The notes: a model not told the origin generated them from the letters alone. 64,000 bases of DNA from CAWJNF01 sp963844235 (GCA_963844235.1 CAWJNF010000008.1:434001-498000), one strand, 5' to 3'; shown: positions 7,945 to 18,037, counted from the first letter of the stretch. Numbers and translations: made by a program.

Positions 7945-9039
7945 ACCTCGCCGCCGTCCGCGCGGAGCTCCCGGTGCTCGAGCGGCTCGCGTACCTGAAC
8001 GCGGGGACGTTCGGGCCGCTCCCTCGCCGAGTCGTCGACGTGATGCGGGGGATCCAGACCGAGGAGCTCGATCAGGGTCGCACGGGCCGCCCGTACTTCG
8101 ACGAGATCCGCGGGCTACGAGGCCAGGTGCGTGAAGCTGTCGCCGGCCTGCTCGGTGCGTCATCCGGGTCGATCGCGCTGACACGCTCGACGGGGGACGG
8201 CTGCAACATCGCCGTGGCAAGCCTGCATCTGCAGCCCGAGGACGAGATCGTCACGACCGACGACGAGCACTTCGGCCTCCTCGGTGCGCTCCACGTCTCC
8301 AGAGCCCGCGTGCGAGTGGCGCATATCCGGAGTTGGCCGCTCGAGCACGCCCTGGAGGCGATAAAGGCCGAGATCACGTCCCGCACGCGGCTGATCGCGC
8401 TGTCGCACGTGACATGGACGACCGGGCGTGTCCTGCCGGTGCGCGAGCTCGCCGGGCAAGGCATTCCCGTGTTGGTCGACGGCGCGCAGAGCGCTGGGGC
8501 CATCCCGGTCGACGTCGGCGAGCTCGGCTGCGACTTCTACACCGTCTCCGGACAGAAGTGGCTGCTCGGGCCCGACGGCACCGGCGCGCTCTACGTGCGG
8601 CCCGAGCTGATCGATCAGCTGCCCGTGCCGTTCCCGTCGTACTTCTCCCAGCAGAGCTACGAGGAGACGGGCGCATTCGCTCCGGCGCCCGGCGCCGCAC
8701 GCTTCGAGCCGGGCACCCTGCCTGCACCGGCGCTGGCCGGGCTCGAGGCGGCGCTTCGGCTGGCGGGCGAGATCGGCAGCCGAGCGCTTCGCCGCGGCTC
8801 GGGCGACGACCGAGCGCTGCCGCGAGCTGCTTTCGCCGTCAGTCGAGATCCTCACCGAGCCCGACCAGGCGACGCTCGTCTCGTTCCGCGTGCGAGGCGA
8901 CCCGGAGGCCGTCGTGGACGGGCTCGCCGAGCGGGGCGTCATCGTCCGCAGCTTCCCCGGGCTGGACTGGATCCGCGCCTCGATCGGTTACTGGACGTCC
9001 GACGACGACCTCGAACGGTTGGCCGCCGGCCTGTCCTGA
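7941..9039 (+). pseudogene. Class-V aminotransferase (cysteine desulfurase/kynureninase-like), frame broken
   Basis: The N-terminal part reads as a PLP fold-type I class-V enzyme: YLNAGTFGPLP, a substrate-binding stretch LTRSTGDGCN, DGAQSAGAIPVDV and the PLP lysine in YTVSGQKWLLGPDGTGALY. Homology leaves this frame near 8775-8780 and continues in the +1 frame as AERFAAARATTERCRELL through VIVRSFPGLDWIRASIGYW to a TGA at 9037-9039. GGCGCAGCC becoming GGCAGCC, a 2-nt loss, would explain it. Without the break the protein would have about 366 residues. If read straight through, the first frame ends at 9131 with a nonsense tail. It overlaps the EEP gene by ATGA. A sequence error is as likely as true decay. 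Confidence 0.75.
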
Positions 9040-9279
9040 AAAGGGCCATGACCGGGGTGATCAGCGGAGGGGGCCACCCCGTGCCTCTGGTCGAGCGTTC
9101 GACCTTTCCCGTCGACCCCCGTCCCCGTTAACTAGCATGGATGCGGGGTTTGGCTCAGCTTGGGACGAACCTGCATTCCCTTTGGGGGCGAAGAATCGCT
9201 CGTTCGGCTTGAGCGGCGCGGGCGCCGGGGAGGAGGTCGCGAGGCGAGCTAGGCTTCACGCATAGAGAGGGGGTTGCCC

Positions 9280-9444
9280 TTGCCTGAGAGCGGGCTACCG
9301 ATCCGGGTCTACCAGGAGCACGATATGTGGCACGTCGATTACGGCGAAGGCGTGATCCGAGACCATGAGAGCCGGGAGGAGGCCGAGTCGGCTGCCGACG
9401 CGGTCGCGCAGGCCGAAGAGCGCACCGTCGTCGTTGAGGAATAG
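9280..9444 (+). CDS. Small acidic protein, DUF2188-like
   Basis: A 54-residue protein: a short aromatic strand segment IRVYQEHDMWHVDYGEG followed by an Ala/Glu helix and a final strand TVVVEE. The layout resembles small DUF2188-type proteins in which a W-x-V strand precedes an amphipathic helix, but the match is weak. The TTG start at 9280 was chosen because of the purine-rich GAGAGGGGG at 9265-9273; an in-frame TTG at 9274 is possible. TAGGCT at 9249-9254 may be its -10. Confidence 0.5.
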   Translation: MPESGLPIRVYQEHDMWHVDYGEGVIRDHESREEAESAADAVAQAEERTVVVEE

Positions 9445-9894
9445 CGGACTCACGGTCGTGATCGCTCGCCGATCGCGTCGAGCGCGGCATGCAACGCTAC
9501 CGCCTGCGCGCCATCACGGCCGTTCCCTGTGCCTTCCTCGCCACCGGCCGAGGAGTCGATCCGCTACCTTCGCCCGGGCCAAGCACGAGCATCGCTCGAA
9601 AACTGACGCCGAAGGAGCTGGCGCTCGAAGCTGTGATCGGGCGAGCGCTGCTGGCCGATCGCCGCCGCAATATCGGCGACGAGCAACTCGGCGTGTCCGG
9701 TGTGCGCTTCAGCGCACCTTTGTCTCTGGCCGAGCCGGATTGGACGCGCGTAGAAGTCCGCATCCGGCGGAGGCCGGCCGCTGTCAGATGAGCATCGTGA
9801 TCGTCGACGACGAGTGGTCACGCCGCGATCCAGCCGCTAGCGCCTCGCTTCGCGGGGTTAGGCACGTGTCTGCGCTGTCGATTACAACTACGGC
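9445..9894. other. Intergenic region without a convincing gene
   Basis: About 450 bp. The only long plus-strand frame (9489-9791, 100 codons) gives an arginine-rich product of no recognised family and lacks a ribosome binding site. A small hairpin, GTGCGC-TTCA-GCGCAC, lies near 9702-9717 and could be a terminator. A short frame from 9788 begins MSIVIVDDE but ends soon after without further response-regulator features. Confidence 0.4.
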
Positions 9895-10503
9895 ATGTAC
9901 GACGCGTTGACGACTCGGTACACGTTCGCGTGCCCGGCCGGGGGTGAGGCGAGCGTGAGGCTGTCTGCGTTCCGGGAGGTCGGCCGGTTGGCGGGCGCGG
10001 CCCACCCGGCCGTGTTCCGTGTCCGCTTTGCCTGCGACTGCGGTGGTGACCACGTCGGTCTCGTCTCGCACGACGACCTCGACTGGGCGCCGCTCGGGCT
10101 GGGCGACAGCGCGACATTCCTGAACCTGATGACGGCCCGGCTCGAGCTGCTTGATTCGGAGTTCGTCGACCTCGCCATCCGTCGGATCCAGGCCGGAGAG
10201 TGGCCCTGGAGCTTTTTCTGCTACCCGGAGGAACGGCCGCGGCCGGTGTTCCCGTCGTTCTTCCGCCTGCTCGCACCGGGCGCGCCCGACGGCTCGATCG
10301 GCCTCGCTGTCCTCTGCCCCGCCTGCTTCCGGATCTCGATCAACCTCGTCTCGCACGAGCACGTCGACCTGCCGTTCCACAACGACGCGGAGGTCGGCGT
10401 CGTCGAGCACGTCTTCGCCAGCGACGGCGCCCAGACGCTCGAGGAGTTCCGCGCGCGCCTCTACTCGTCGGACTTCGACGCGCGCAGGCTGCTGCTCGAA
10501 TAG
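9895..10503 (+). CDS. Conserved hypothetical cysteine-rich protein upstream of groES
   Basis: A 202-residue protein with paired cysteines suggesting a zinc site: FACP near residue 12, CDCGGDH near 48, and CPACFRISINLVSHEHVD near 141-158. No catalytic motif or membrane segment is evident and I cannot name the family. It ends about 170 bp before the groES promoter and is transcribed in the same direction. It is probably a separate unit because the CIRCE-controlled promoter lies between them. The codon pattern and domain-like sequence make it a credible gene. Confidence 0.7.
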   Translation: MYDALTTRYTFACPAGGEASVRLSAFREVGRLAGAAHPAVFRVRFACDCGGDHVGLVSHDDLDWAPLGLGDSATFLNLMTARLELLDSEFVDLAIRRIQAGEWPWSFFCYPEERPRPVFPSFFRLLAPGAPDGSIGLAVLCPACFRISINLVSHEHVDLPFHNDAEVGVVEHVFASDGAQTLEEFRARLYSSDFDARRLLLE

Positions 10504-10673
10504 CGGTTCGTGTCCCTCCGCCCCGGTACACGCGGAGCAGCGCGTCATTGTCGGGGGGGCGTGCTATCCCGACAACGTGAAGGGACTACCTCTCGCTCGC
10601 CTGGCGCGATGCCCGCGTCGAGCTCCGGCTCGCATGCCGCGGGCCGAGCCCAGACGTGCAACGTCAGGGCAGT

Positions 10674-10702
10674 TTGTGCTATTTGAACTTAACTGCTAGA
10701 GT
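10674..10702 (+). promoter_or_regulatory. groES-groL promoter
   Basis: TTGTGC (10674-10679) and TAGAGT (10697-10702) are separated by 17 bp. The predicted start of transcription falls within the CIRCE element just downstream, the usual arrangement for HrcA-repressed chaperonin promoters. Confidence 0.6.
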
Positions 10703-10704
10703 AC

Positions 10705-10731
10705 TTGGCACTCTCTATGCGAGAGTGCCAA
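10705..10731 (+). promoter_or_regulatory. CIRCE element (HrcA operator)
   Basis: TTGGCACTC, a 9-nt spacer, then GAGTGCCAA: a perfect inverted repeat close to the CIRCE consensus TTAGCACTC-N9-GAGTGCTAA. HrcA bound here represses the chaperonin genes until heat or misfolding stress. The element lies 54 nt upstream of the groES start. Confidence 0.95.
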
Positions 10732-10784
10732 GAGACCGTCCACAAGGTCCGGCCCCATGTCAAGGTGGAAGAGGGAGCGTTCTC

Positions 10785-11123
10785 ATGCATGTGCAGCCGC
10801 TTGGTGACCGTCTGATCGTCGAGGCGCTCGAGGAGGAGTTGGAGACCGTCAGTGGGATCGTGCTGCCGGACACCGCGAGGGAGAAGCCGCAGCGTGGCCG
10901 GGTGCACGCGGTCGGCCCCGGTGCGCTCAACGACAAGGGCGAGCGAGTCCCGCTCGACGTCGCCGAGGGTGATGAGGTGATCTTCTCGAAGTATGGCGGC
11001 ACCGAGATCAAGCTCGGTACGGACGATGTCCTGATCCTGCGCGAGTCGGACGTGCTCGCGAAGGTCACGGCGTCGACGATCAAGGGCAAGCGCAAGCGCG
11101 AGCTCGCCGGGGCCACCACCTAA
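10785..11123 (+). CDS. groES: Co-chaperonin GroES
   Basis: A 112-residue co-chaperonin with the GroES strand pattern: VQPLGDRLIVEALEEE, the mobile loop ETVSGIVLPDTAREKPQ, then GDEVIFSKYGGTEIKL and LILRESDVLAKV. It caps the GroEL ring during protein folding in the cytoplasm. The ATG at 10785 is preceded by AGAGGGAG, a clear ribosome binding site; the open frame extends upstream but that part overlaps the promoter. The last 17 or so residues (TIKGKRKRELAGATT) extend past the usual GroES end and are basic. groL follows 27 bp later. Confidence 0.97.
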   Translation: MHVQPLGDRLIVEALEEELETVSGIVLPDTAREKPQRGRVHAVGPGALNDKGERVPLDVAEGDEVIFSKYGGTEIKLGTDDVLILRESDVLAKVTASTIKGKRKRELAGATT

Positions 11124-11150
11124 ATCGCGCCACCAGGAAGGAACGAAGAC

Positions 11151-12794
<1,644 letters not shown>

Positions 12795-12821
12795 CGAGCC
12801 CCCAAGGCTCGAACATGGAAC

Positions 12822-12847
12822 GGAGGGCCGGCCAACGCCGGCCCTCC
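12822..12847 (+). terminator. Hairpin terminator after groL
   Basis: GGAGGGCCGGC and GCCGGCCCTCC form a perfect 11-bp stem around CAAC, 28 nt after the groL stop. There is no T-run, as is common in high-GC actinobacteria. Confidence 0.75.
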
Positions 12848-13300
12848 GCACTCGTAGTGGGGCGAGTCGAGCGCAGCCGAAGGCGCAACTGGCGGAGCAC
12901 CTCAGCCCCGGGGTACAAGGCCGAAGCGGGGAAGTCCCCGGGAGTCGTATCGCCCCCAACGGACGTCGTTTCCCGACGACGAAGCGAGGCTCGGCAACAG
13001 CCTCTGTGGTGGTAGGACGCGCGGCTGATCCCCCTCGATGTCCGCGCGGTTGGGCTCGATTCGCGTCACCATCCTCTGCGCGCAGGCCGAGCGGCCCGGT
13101 GTGAAGCCATGCCTGCGCGCCGCCTTGGCGCGCATCGCCGAACTCGACTCTTACCGGCCGCCGGCGTCAGGCGCAAAGTCGCCGCCGATGCTGGCTCGGC
13201 TCGCGAACCTGAGGTGCGAGCAACGATGGGAGCGCCGGAATGCTTCGCGTGCGCCTGGGAGACGCTGAGTTCACGGCGACCGCTTGCGTGGGCGATCGCG
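12848..13300. other. Convergent intergenic region, nothing recognised
   Basis: About 450 bp lie between the groL hairpin and the end of clpP, which is on the opposite strand. Short frames on both strands have arginine-rich products with no recognisable family. I see no tRNA, repeat or operator. Confidence 0.5.
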
Positions 13301-13885
13301 TCAGCGGTGAGCGATCACTCGGTCGATGATCCCGTATTCCTTTGCCTCCTCCGCGCTCAGAAAGTAGTCGCGCTCCATGTCCGTGGAGACTTTCTCGAGT
13401 GGCTGGCCGCTGTGAAGGGCGATGATCTCCTCGAGACGCCGCCTGACGCTGATCACCTCGCGCGCCTGGATCTCGACGTCGGTTGCCTGGCCCTCAAAGC
13501 CGCCCGAGACTTGGTGCAGCAGGATCTTCGCGTTTGGCAGCGCCATCCGTTTCCCCTTCGCCCCCCCGGCGAGCAGCAGGGCGCCCATCGACAAGGCCGT
13601 GCCGAGGCAGATCGTCTGCACGTCCGGTTTGACGAACTGCATCGTGTCGTAGATCGTCAATCCCGCATAGACGCCGCCACCGGGCGAGTTGACGTAGATC
13701 GAGATGTCTTTGTCCGGATCCTCGGATTCCAGGTGCAGGAGCTCGGCCACCAGCAGGTTCGCGATCTGGTCGTCGATCGGCGTGCCCAGGAAGATGATCC
13801 GCTCCTTCAGCAGGCGCGAGTAGATATCGAAGGCTCGCTCGCCGCGCGAGTCCTGCTCGATCACCATCGGGATCAGCGGGCTCAT
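13301..13885 (-). CDS. clpP: ATP-dependent Clp protease proteolytic subunit
   Basis: This 194-residue serine peptidase has a complete ClpP triad: Ser99 in LGTALSMGALLL, His124 in NAKILLHQVSGG and Asp173 in TDMERDYFLSAEEA. It forms the tetradecameric chamber that degrades proteins fed by Clp ATPases. Only one clpP is in the window and no clpX is adjacent; actinobacteria often have a second clpP elsewhere. On this strand TAGGCT lies 6 nt before the ATG, suggesting a leaderless transcript, though GGAGAG in that gap could also serve as a ribosome site. The promoter coincides with one arm of an inverted-repeat element. Confidence 0.95.
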   Translation of the reverse strand: MSPLIPMVIEQDSRGERAFDIYSRLLKERIIFLGTPIDDQIANLLVAELLHLESEDPDKDISIYVNSPGGGVYAGLTIYDTMQFVKPDVQTICLGTALSMGALLLAGGAKGKRMALPNAKILLHQVSGGFEGQATDVEIQAREVISVRRRLEEIIALHSGQPLEKVSTDMERDYFLSAEEAKEYGIIDRVIAHR

Positions 13886-13893
13886 CTCTCCAG

Positions 13894-14073
13894 CCTAGAT
13901 GGTTGGTTCCACGAGATCCGCCTCCGCCGGGGCGTCAGCTGGCCGCTCTGGGACGTGAAGCCGGGGCGCAGCCGAGGCTGGACGCCTCGGCAAGGCCAGG
14001 CCTCGCGAAGCGGCCCAGACGCGCCAGATGTCGCATCCGGCTGCGACGTAGATCGTGGAATCAACCATCTAGG
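13894..14073. repeat. 180-bp element bounded by 21-bp inverted repeats
   Basis: The left end (13894-13914) reads CCTAGATGGTTG, then G, then TTCCACGA. The right end (14053-14073), reverse-complemented, is the same 21 bp with A at the variable base. The inner flanks also look partly similar (GATC...CGCCGG against GATC...CAGCCGG). No gene lies inside. It could be a MITE-like element or a duplicated promoter, since the left arm includes the clpP -10. No target-site duplication was evident. Confidence 0.6.
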
Positions 14074-14278
14074 TCCTGGGTCCTCGTGGCGTCTCGCCGA
14101 CGGTCGTAGCGCAGGCGCTCCACGGCTCCCGCGAGCAACAGCCGATGCTGGCAGTCCTCCCGGCGACCGACCCTTCGGCTCGCCACGAGCCGGTCCGAAT
14201 GACGTTGGCGAACTCGCCAACGATCTGCTGGCACCGGCGGGCCGCGCTGACGTCGCCGTCGGACGCCGTTCGGGCAGA
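14074..14278. other. Intergenic remainder between the inverted-repeat element and the DUF1707 gene
   Basis: No supported gene. A minus-strand frame (13882-14298) crosses the region, but its product is Arg/Pro/Ser-rich and matches nothing recognised. Confidence 0.4.
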
Positions 14279-14464
14279 TCACTCGTGACCGTGGCCACCT
14301 CGCCCCCGTGCGCGGGCGGCGTAGGCCGCCTGAGTGCGCGTGGTCAGCTCCTCTAGAGTCAGCCGTCCCTCGGCCGAAGCAGCCCGCAGCCGTTCGACGA
14401 CAGCTTCCCGTTCGGCATCTGAGGCGCGGCCCAGACCGGCTTGATGGTGTCCCAGCCGAGCCAC
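14279..14464 (-). CDS. Short DUF1707-type domain protein
   Basis: A 61-residue product dominated by one DUF1707-like module: RASDAEREAVVERLRAASAE followed by GRLTLEELTTRTQAAYAAR. Normal members continue into membrane helices or a second domain, but here the frame stops after GRGGHGHE, directly after the module. It may therefore be a truncated gene or a stand-alone module. The start is a GTG at 14464 with no strong ribosome site. Confidence 0.55.
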   Translation of the reverse strand: MARLGHHQAGLGRASDAEREAVVERLRAASAEGRLTLEELTTRTQAAYAARARGRGGHGHE

Positions 14465-14593
14465 TGGAACGGTCGGATCGCGCGAAAGGTCGCGTATAGC
14501 AGCGTCCTCGTGACGGAGGTCACAAATGATGTAGGCGAACGGGCTGCTTGGTGGCTGTCGAGCGTTACCTGTGGCTCGAGCGGCGGTCGAGGC

Positions 14594-15217
14594 TCACAGC
14601 GGCGGCGTATCGAGAGGCATCGCCTGCGGGGGCTGGGGAAGGGGGGGCAGCAGCAGGAGATGGCTCTCGACGATCGCTGCTGCGACGTCGGCGAGTTTGT
14701 GTCCGTTGCGCTGGGAGTGGGTGCGTAGCAGCTCGAAGGCCCTCTGCTGGTCGATGGCGTGGCGTGCCATGAGGATCCCCTTGGCCTGCTCGATCACGGC
14801 GCGGCGCCCGAACGCCCCCTGCAGGTTGTGGTACTCGGCGAAGCGCTGCAGGGTGATGTCGATCGCGCTCTGCAGCTCTTCGGCGTCGGCATCGACGATG
14901 TAGGCGAAGACGCCGCGCCTGGCCGCCTCGTGGATGTAGGCGGGGTCTTTGGCGGAGAGGAGAGCGATCACGGGGCAGGTCGACGTGTGCACGATCTCCG
15001 CGATCAGCTCCAGTGCGTGCTCGGAGCTGAGCCCGAGCCCGACCAGCGCGACGTCGGGATGCTCCCTCGCGGTCACCGCCCCGACTTCTCTGACGTCGAT
15101 CTCGCGGGCGATCACCTCATGGCCGAGACCGGCCACGACCCGGGCGAGCAGCTCGAGACGGTCCCTTCGTTCGTTCGCGATCAGGACGCGCAGGTGCGTG
15201 ATGTCGTCGCTCGTCAT
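14594..15217 (-). CDS. Response regulator with ANTAR RNA-binding domain
   Basis: A 207-residue protein. Residues 1-125 form a receiver-like domain (LRVLIANERRDRLELLARVV, DVALVGLGLSSEHALELI). Residues 130-190 form an ANTAR domain (FGRRAVIEQAKGILMARHAI, LLRTHSQRNGHKLADVAAAI). ANTAR proteins bind paired hairpins in nascent RNA and prevent termination. The receiver keeps an Asp in PDVALVG where phosphorylation would occur, but the acidic pair near its N-terminus is weak (NERRD), so it may be a pseudo-receiver. No sensor kinase is adjacent. The C-terminal tail is proline-rich. Confidence 0.9.
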   Translation of the reverse strand: MTSDDITHLRVLIANERRDRLELLARVVAGLGHEVIAREIDVREVGAVTAREHPDVALVGLGLSSEHALELIAEIVHTSTCPVIALLSAKDPAYIHEAARRGVFAYIVDADAEELQSAIDITLQRFAEYHNLQGAFGRRAVIEQAKGILMARHAIDQQRAFELLRTHSQRNGHKLADVAAAIVESHLLLLPPLPQPPQAMPLDTPPL

Positions 15218-15471
15218 CGCCCCCGAACGGCAGCGACCAGGATGGACAAGCTCAGTTTAGCGACCGCCCTGGTTCCAGTCCGTCGCGCCATCGTTCGAAC
15301 CGAGCTGCCTGCTACACTTTCTTGTGCAGGCTGTAACAATCGGCTTGCATAGAGGTGTGCGGGCCACAAGAATCGGCCCGCCAAGATCCATCCCTCAGCA
15401 ACTGGGTCGGAACCGTCCACGTCGACCGGAACGGTAGGTCGGCGATGAGTCGAACGAGGGAGGGATCTACG

Positions 15472-15717
15472 ATGGAGATGCGGATCGTGGTGCCTGACGC
15501 CACGAGTGCTAGCGCGCTCGCGGAGCGACTGACCGCAGCCTTCGGCGCCCATAAGATCTCGCGCCCGAGCGGCCCGGAAGTCGGGGTGAAGGTCGGGCGC
15601 CACTCCGACCGGGCCGTCCTACGCGTACTCGACGCCGTCGACAGGTGGCTCGACCACACCGGAGCCGGCTTCGCCGACCTGCGACTCGGCAAGCGCTCCT
15701 ACCGGTTCACCAGATGA
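15472..15717 (+). CDS. Small hypothetical protein preceding PRC-barrel genes
   Basis: An 81-residue protein with an alternating pattern: MEMRIVVPDATSASALAERL, a middle strand VGVKVGRHSDRAVLRVLDAV, then a helix and a basic end LRLGKRSYRFTR. It resembles a small alpha/beta fold but no family was recognised. The ATG at 15472 follows GAGGGAGGGA at a good distance; an upstream ATG at 15445 is possible. It overlaps the next gene by ATGA, indicating translational coupling. Confidence 0.65.
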   Translation: MEMRIVVPDATSASALAERLTAAFGAHKISRPSGPEVGVKVGRHSDRAVLRVLDAVDRWLDHTGAGFADLRLGKRSYRFTR

Positions 15718-16226
15718 GCCCGCTCGAGAGCTGGCAACGACCGAGCAGCGATCCGCTCGAGCACGCCGACGCGGAGACGCCAGATGCTTCGAGCGGGTCG
15801 GACGGAGGCATCGCCGTCCTCGATCGAGAGGAGGCCCCGGTGGGTGCGCCCGAGGCGCATCCGAGCACGGTCGATCAGCAAACGAGCGACGTACGCTCGA
15901 ACTACTGGCTCGAGCACAGCGAGGGCTTCCAGGTCTTCGGGCCGAACGGGAGGATCGGCTTCGTCGCGCTCGTGCTCTCCTCCGAGGAAGGCGTGGGTGG
16001 GCTCGTCATCCGGACGGGGTTGTTCAGAACATGGAGCGTATTCGTCCCCATTCACGAGGTCGGATCGGTAGTCGCAAGCAGGAAGCGGCTCGAGCTGCGG
16101 ATCACTCCCCGCGTCCCGAGGCGGCGCATCTCGGACTTCGCCCGTGAGCTCTTCGCCGCTTCGGCTGAACCCTTTCGCCGAGACGAAGCTGCGCCTGTCC
16201 CGTTTGCCTCCAACGGAAGGCGATGA
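15714..16226 (+). CDS. PRC-barrel-like protein with acidic disordered N-terminus
   Basis: A 170-residue protein. The first 75 residues are low-complexity (Asp, Glu, Ser, Pro). Residues 76-145 have the strand pattern of a PRC-barrel-like domain: FQVFGPNGRIGFVALVL, GGLVIRTGLFRTWSVFVPI and HEVGSVVASRKRLELRI. PRC barrels are small beta domains found in RNA-processing and photosynthetic proteins and widely in stress-associated actinobacterial proteins. The assignment is by pattern only. It is coupled to the preceding small gene and followed 98 bp later by a clearer PRC-barrel gene. Confidence 0.6.
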   Translation: MSPLESWQRPSSDPLEHADAETPDASSGSDGGIAVLDREEAPVGAPEAHPSTVDQQTSDVRSNYWLEHSEGFQVFGPNGRIGFVALVLSSEEGVGGLVIRTGLFRTWSVFVPIHEVGSVVASRKRLELRITPRVPRRRISDFARELFAASAEPFRRDEAAPVPFASNGRR

Positions 16227-16324
16227 GATCGGTAATTGCAAGACCCAGGTCATCGAGACGAACGTCGAGACAACGGCGCCAGCACCCCACACGGCCGCGG
16301 CACGAGACGGAAAGGCAGTGACGA

Positions 16325-16684
16325 ATGGCTAAGCATCAGAACATCGCCGAGTGGCACGGCAAGCTTCTGGTCGACCGGGACGGCGACAAGATCGGCAAGC
16401 TCGAAGACGTCTACGTCGACGTCGAGACCGACGAGCCGATGTTCGGCACGATCAAGGAGGGGCGTTTCGGCCGCCATTTGACTTTCGTGCCGCTGGGCGG
16501 GATCACGATCGGCCCCGACGACCTCCAGGCGAGGGTGTCCAAGGAGCTGGTGAAGAGCGCCCCGAACATCGAGCTGGAGGGCGACGAGCTCTCACAGCCG
16601 GACGAGGCAACCCTCTACCACCACTACCAGCTCAACTACACGCCGCCCGACACACCGAGTGGGCGCCGGCTCGCCCGCCGCTGA
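16325..16684 (+). CDS. PRC-barrel domain protein
   Basis: A 119-residue protein whose first 85 residues match the PRC-barrel type often fused to DUF2382 in actinobacteria: WHGKLLVDRDGDKIGKLEDV, VETDEPMFGTIKEG and HLTFVPLGGITIGPDDLQAR. The last 35 residues, with a repeated Tyr/His stretch LYHHYQLNYTPPDTP, lack the DUF2382 part. The family is associated with stress and with membrane or DNA stabilisation, but its biochemical role is not settled. It follows the preceding barrel-like gene on the same strand. Confidence 0.8.
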   Translation: MAKHQNIAEWHGKLLVDRDGDKIGKLEDVYVDVETDEPMFGTIKEGRFGRHLTFVPLGGITIGPDDLQARVSKELVKSAPNIELEGDELSQPDEATLYHHYQLNYTPPDTPSGRRLARR

Positions 16685-16713
16685 GCCCTTCGGCTGACTG
16701 AGAGGAGCGCATC

Positions 16714-16881
16714 GTGGCAGCGCGAGCGACGCAAGCAGGTTCTGCCGGCATCGGCCTGGGAGGCGCCCTGGTCATCGCCGGCATCGTGGTCGCAATCATC
16801 TGGAGCGTCTGGCTCGGGATCATCCTCGCCGCCGTCGGGCTCGTTGCCTTCGGCGGCTTCGCGAAGGGCAGATGGTACTGA
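16714..16881 (+). CDS. Small membrane protein
   Basis: A 55-residue protein with two closely spaced hydrophobic segments, GIGLGGALVIAGIVVAII and WLGIILAAVGLVAFGGF, ending in KGRWY. It resembles the small one- or two-helix membrane proteins common in actinobacteria. GAGAGGAG lies just before the GTG start. It sits between the PRC-barrel gene and the flippase-like gene, all in one direction, so it may belong to the same transcript. Confidence 0.7.
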   Translation: MAARATQAGSAGIGLGGALVIAGIVVAIIWSVWLGIILAAVGLVAFGGFAKGRWY

Positions 16882-16924
16882 GACAGACACCGCATCCAGC
16901 GTCAGACTCCGTTCGCGAAGAGCC

Positions 16925-18037
16925 ATGACGGACAGCGGCTCGGGAGGACCTGCCGCCCCCCGGGCTGCCGCGCCCCTGCCTCGGGCGTCGCTCGTGGCTC
17001 TGAGCAACCTGCGGCAGCTGGCGCGCTCGCGGGGCGGCCGACTGACTCTCACTATCGCGTCGGGCGCTCTTGCGATCGGGCTTTCCGTCCTGGCTGTGCG
17101 CCACTTCGCTGTGACCGGCTGGCCTATCTCGCGCGGGCACCCCGGCCTGCTCGTTGGTGTGGGTCTTCTCTTTCTCCTCGCCTACGCCTTCAAGGCCTAT
17201 GGCTGGCAACGGCTCTTCGCGGCGGACGAACGCCCGCAGCCGCTCGCGCTCGCTGCCGCGAACGGCGGCGCCTCGGTGACCGGAGTCGCGCTGCCGGGGC
17301 GATTCGACGAGATCGTCCGGGTCGCGATCGTCCGACGCTATCCGCAGTGCCCCGCCGGTGTGCGCTCCCTCTGCCTCTCTCTGTTCATGCTCGGGCTGAT
17401 CGACAGCGTTGCTCTGGCGCCTCTTGCGGTGACCGTCGCTGTCCTGCCGGGCCACGCCGTCGGCCTCCGCGCCGGCCTGGCCCTCATTGCCGCGGCGGGA
17501 GTGGGAGCCGCAGCGCTCGTCATCACGCTGCCGCGCATCGTCGCGAGCAAGCGCCTCTGCAACACTCGCCTCGCATGCTGGTTGAGGCCGCGCACGACCT
17601 CGATGCGAGGTGCATCGCAGGCGTGGGTGCTCGTGTCTGCGTCCTGGCTCGTGCGGGTAGTCGCGCTTTGCCTTCTCCTCGGCGCATTCGGGATCGGTCT
17701 CTCCTTCCCGCTTGCCCTTCTCTTCCTGTGCGCCGGCGCGGCGGCGTCAGCGCTGCCGATCGGCCCGGCGGGCGCCGCGACCCAGATCGGCGCCGGTGCC
17801 GCTGTGCTCGTTGCCTCCGGCGTCGCAGTCGGGCAGGCAGTGGCTTTCGCGGTCGCCGTCCAGGCGATGAGCGTGTTCGCCGGGGCCGCGATCCTCCTCT
17901 TCGCCATCGTGTGGCGCACTGGCATGCGTTTTGCGCCAACCCGGAATAGGAGCTTGCTGAGTGTGCACGAACTGGCTGGCCACGATGATCGCTCCGCGTG
18001 CGGAAATCCGACCCGGCGTGGTTCCACCCGCTTCTGA
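16925..18037 (+). CDS. Lysylphosphatidylglycerol synthase TM region/UPF0104-like membrane protein
   Basis: A 370-residue integral membrane protein with about eight hydrophobic segments, starting with LTIASGALAIGLSVLAV and including LLVGVGLLFLLAYAFKAYGW, VTGVALPGRFDEIVRVAIV and SALPIGPAGAATQIGAGAAV. The last pattern matches the conserved P-x-G/GG motif of the flippase-like UPF0104/LPG synthase transmembrane family. These proteins flip or modify lipids; the lysyl-transfer domain of MprF is absent. The ATG at 16925 follows a short gap after the small membrane gene. The exact substrate is unknown. Confidence 0.7.
   Translation: MTDSGSGGPAAPRAAAPLPRASLVALSNLRQLARSRGGRLTLTIASGALAIGLSVLAVRHFAVTGWPISRGHPGLLVGVGLLFLLAYAFKAYGWQRLFAADERPQPLALAAANGGASVTGVALPGRFDEIVRVAIVRRYPQCPAGVRSLCLSLFMLGLIDSVALAPLAVTVAVLPGHAVGLRAGLALIAAAGVGAAALVITLPRIVASKRLCNTRLACWLRPRTTSMRGASQAWVLVSASWLVRVVALCLLLGAFGIGLSFPLALLFLCAGAAASALPIGPAGAATQIGAGAAVLVASGVAVGQAVAFAVAVQAMSVFAGAAILLFAIVWRTGMRFAPTRNRSLLSVHELAGHDDRSACGNPTRRGSTRF

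Noticed and set aside
9660..9720. Possible tRNA-like sequence (translation contains SGVRFSAPL, typical of read-through of tRNA genes)
   Set aside because: No acceptor stem, anticodon arm or T-loop could be assembled; only a short GTGCGC/GCGCAC hairpin is present.
9489..9791. 100-codon plus-strand frame
   Set aside because: No ribosome site, no recognised family and arginine-rich composition. It is mentioned only as part of the intergenic description.
13882..14298. 138-codon minus-strand frame upstream of clpP
   Set aside because: It crosses the inverted-repeat element and clpP promoter, and its product is low-complexity without family features.
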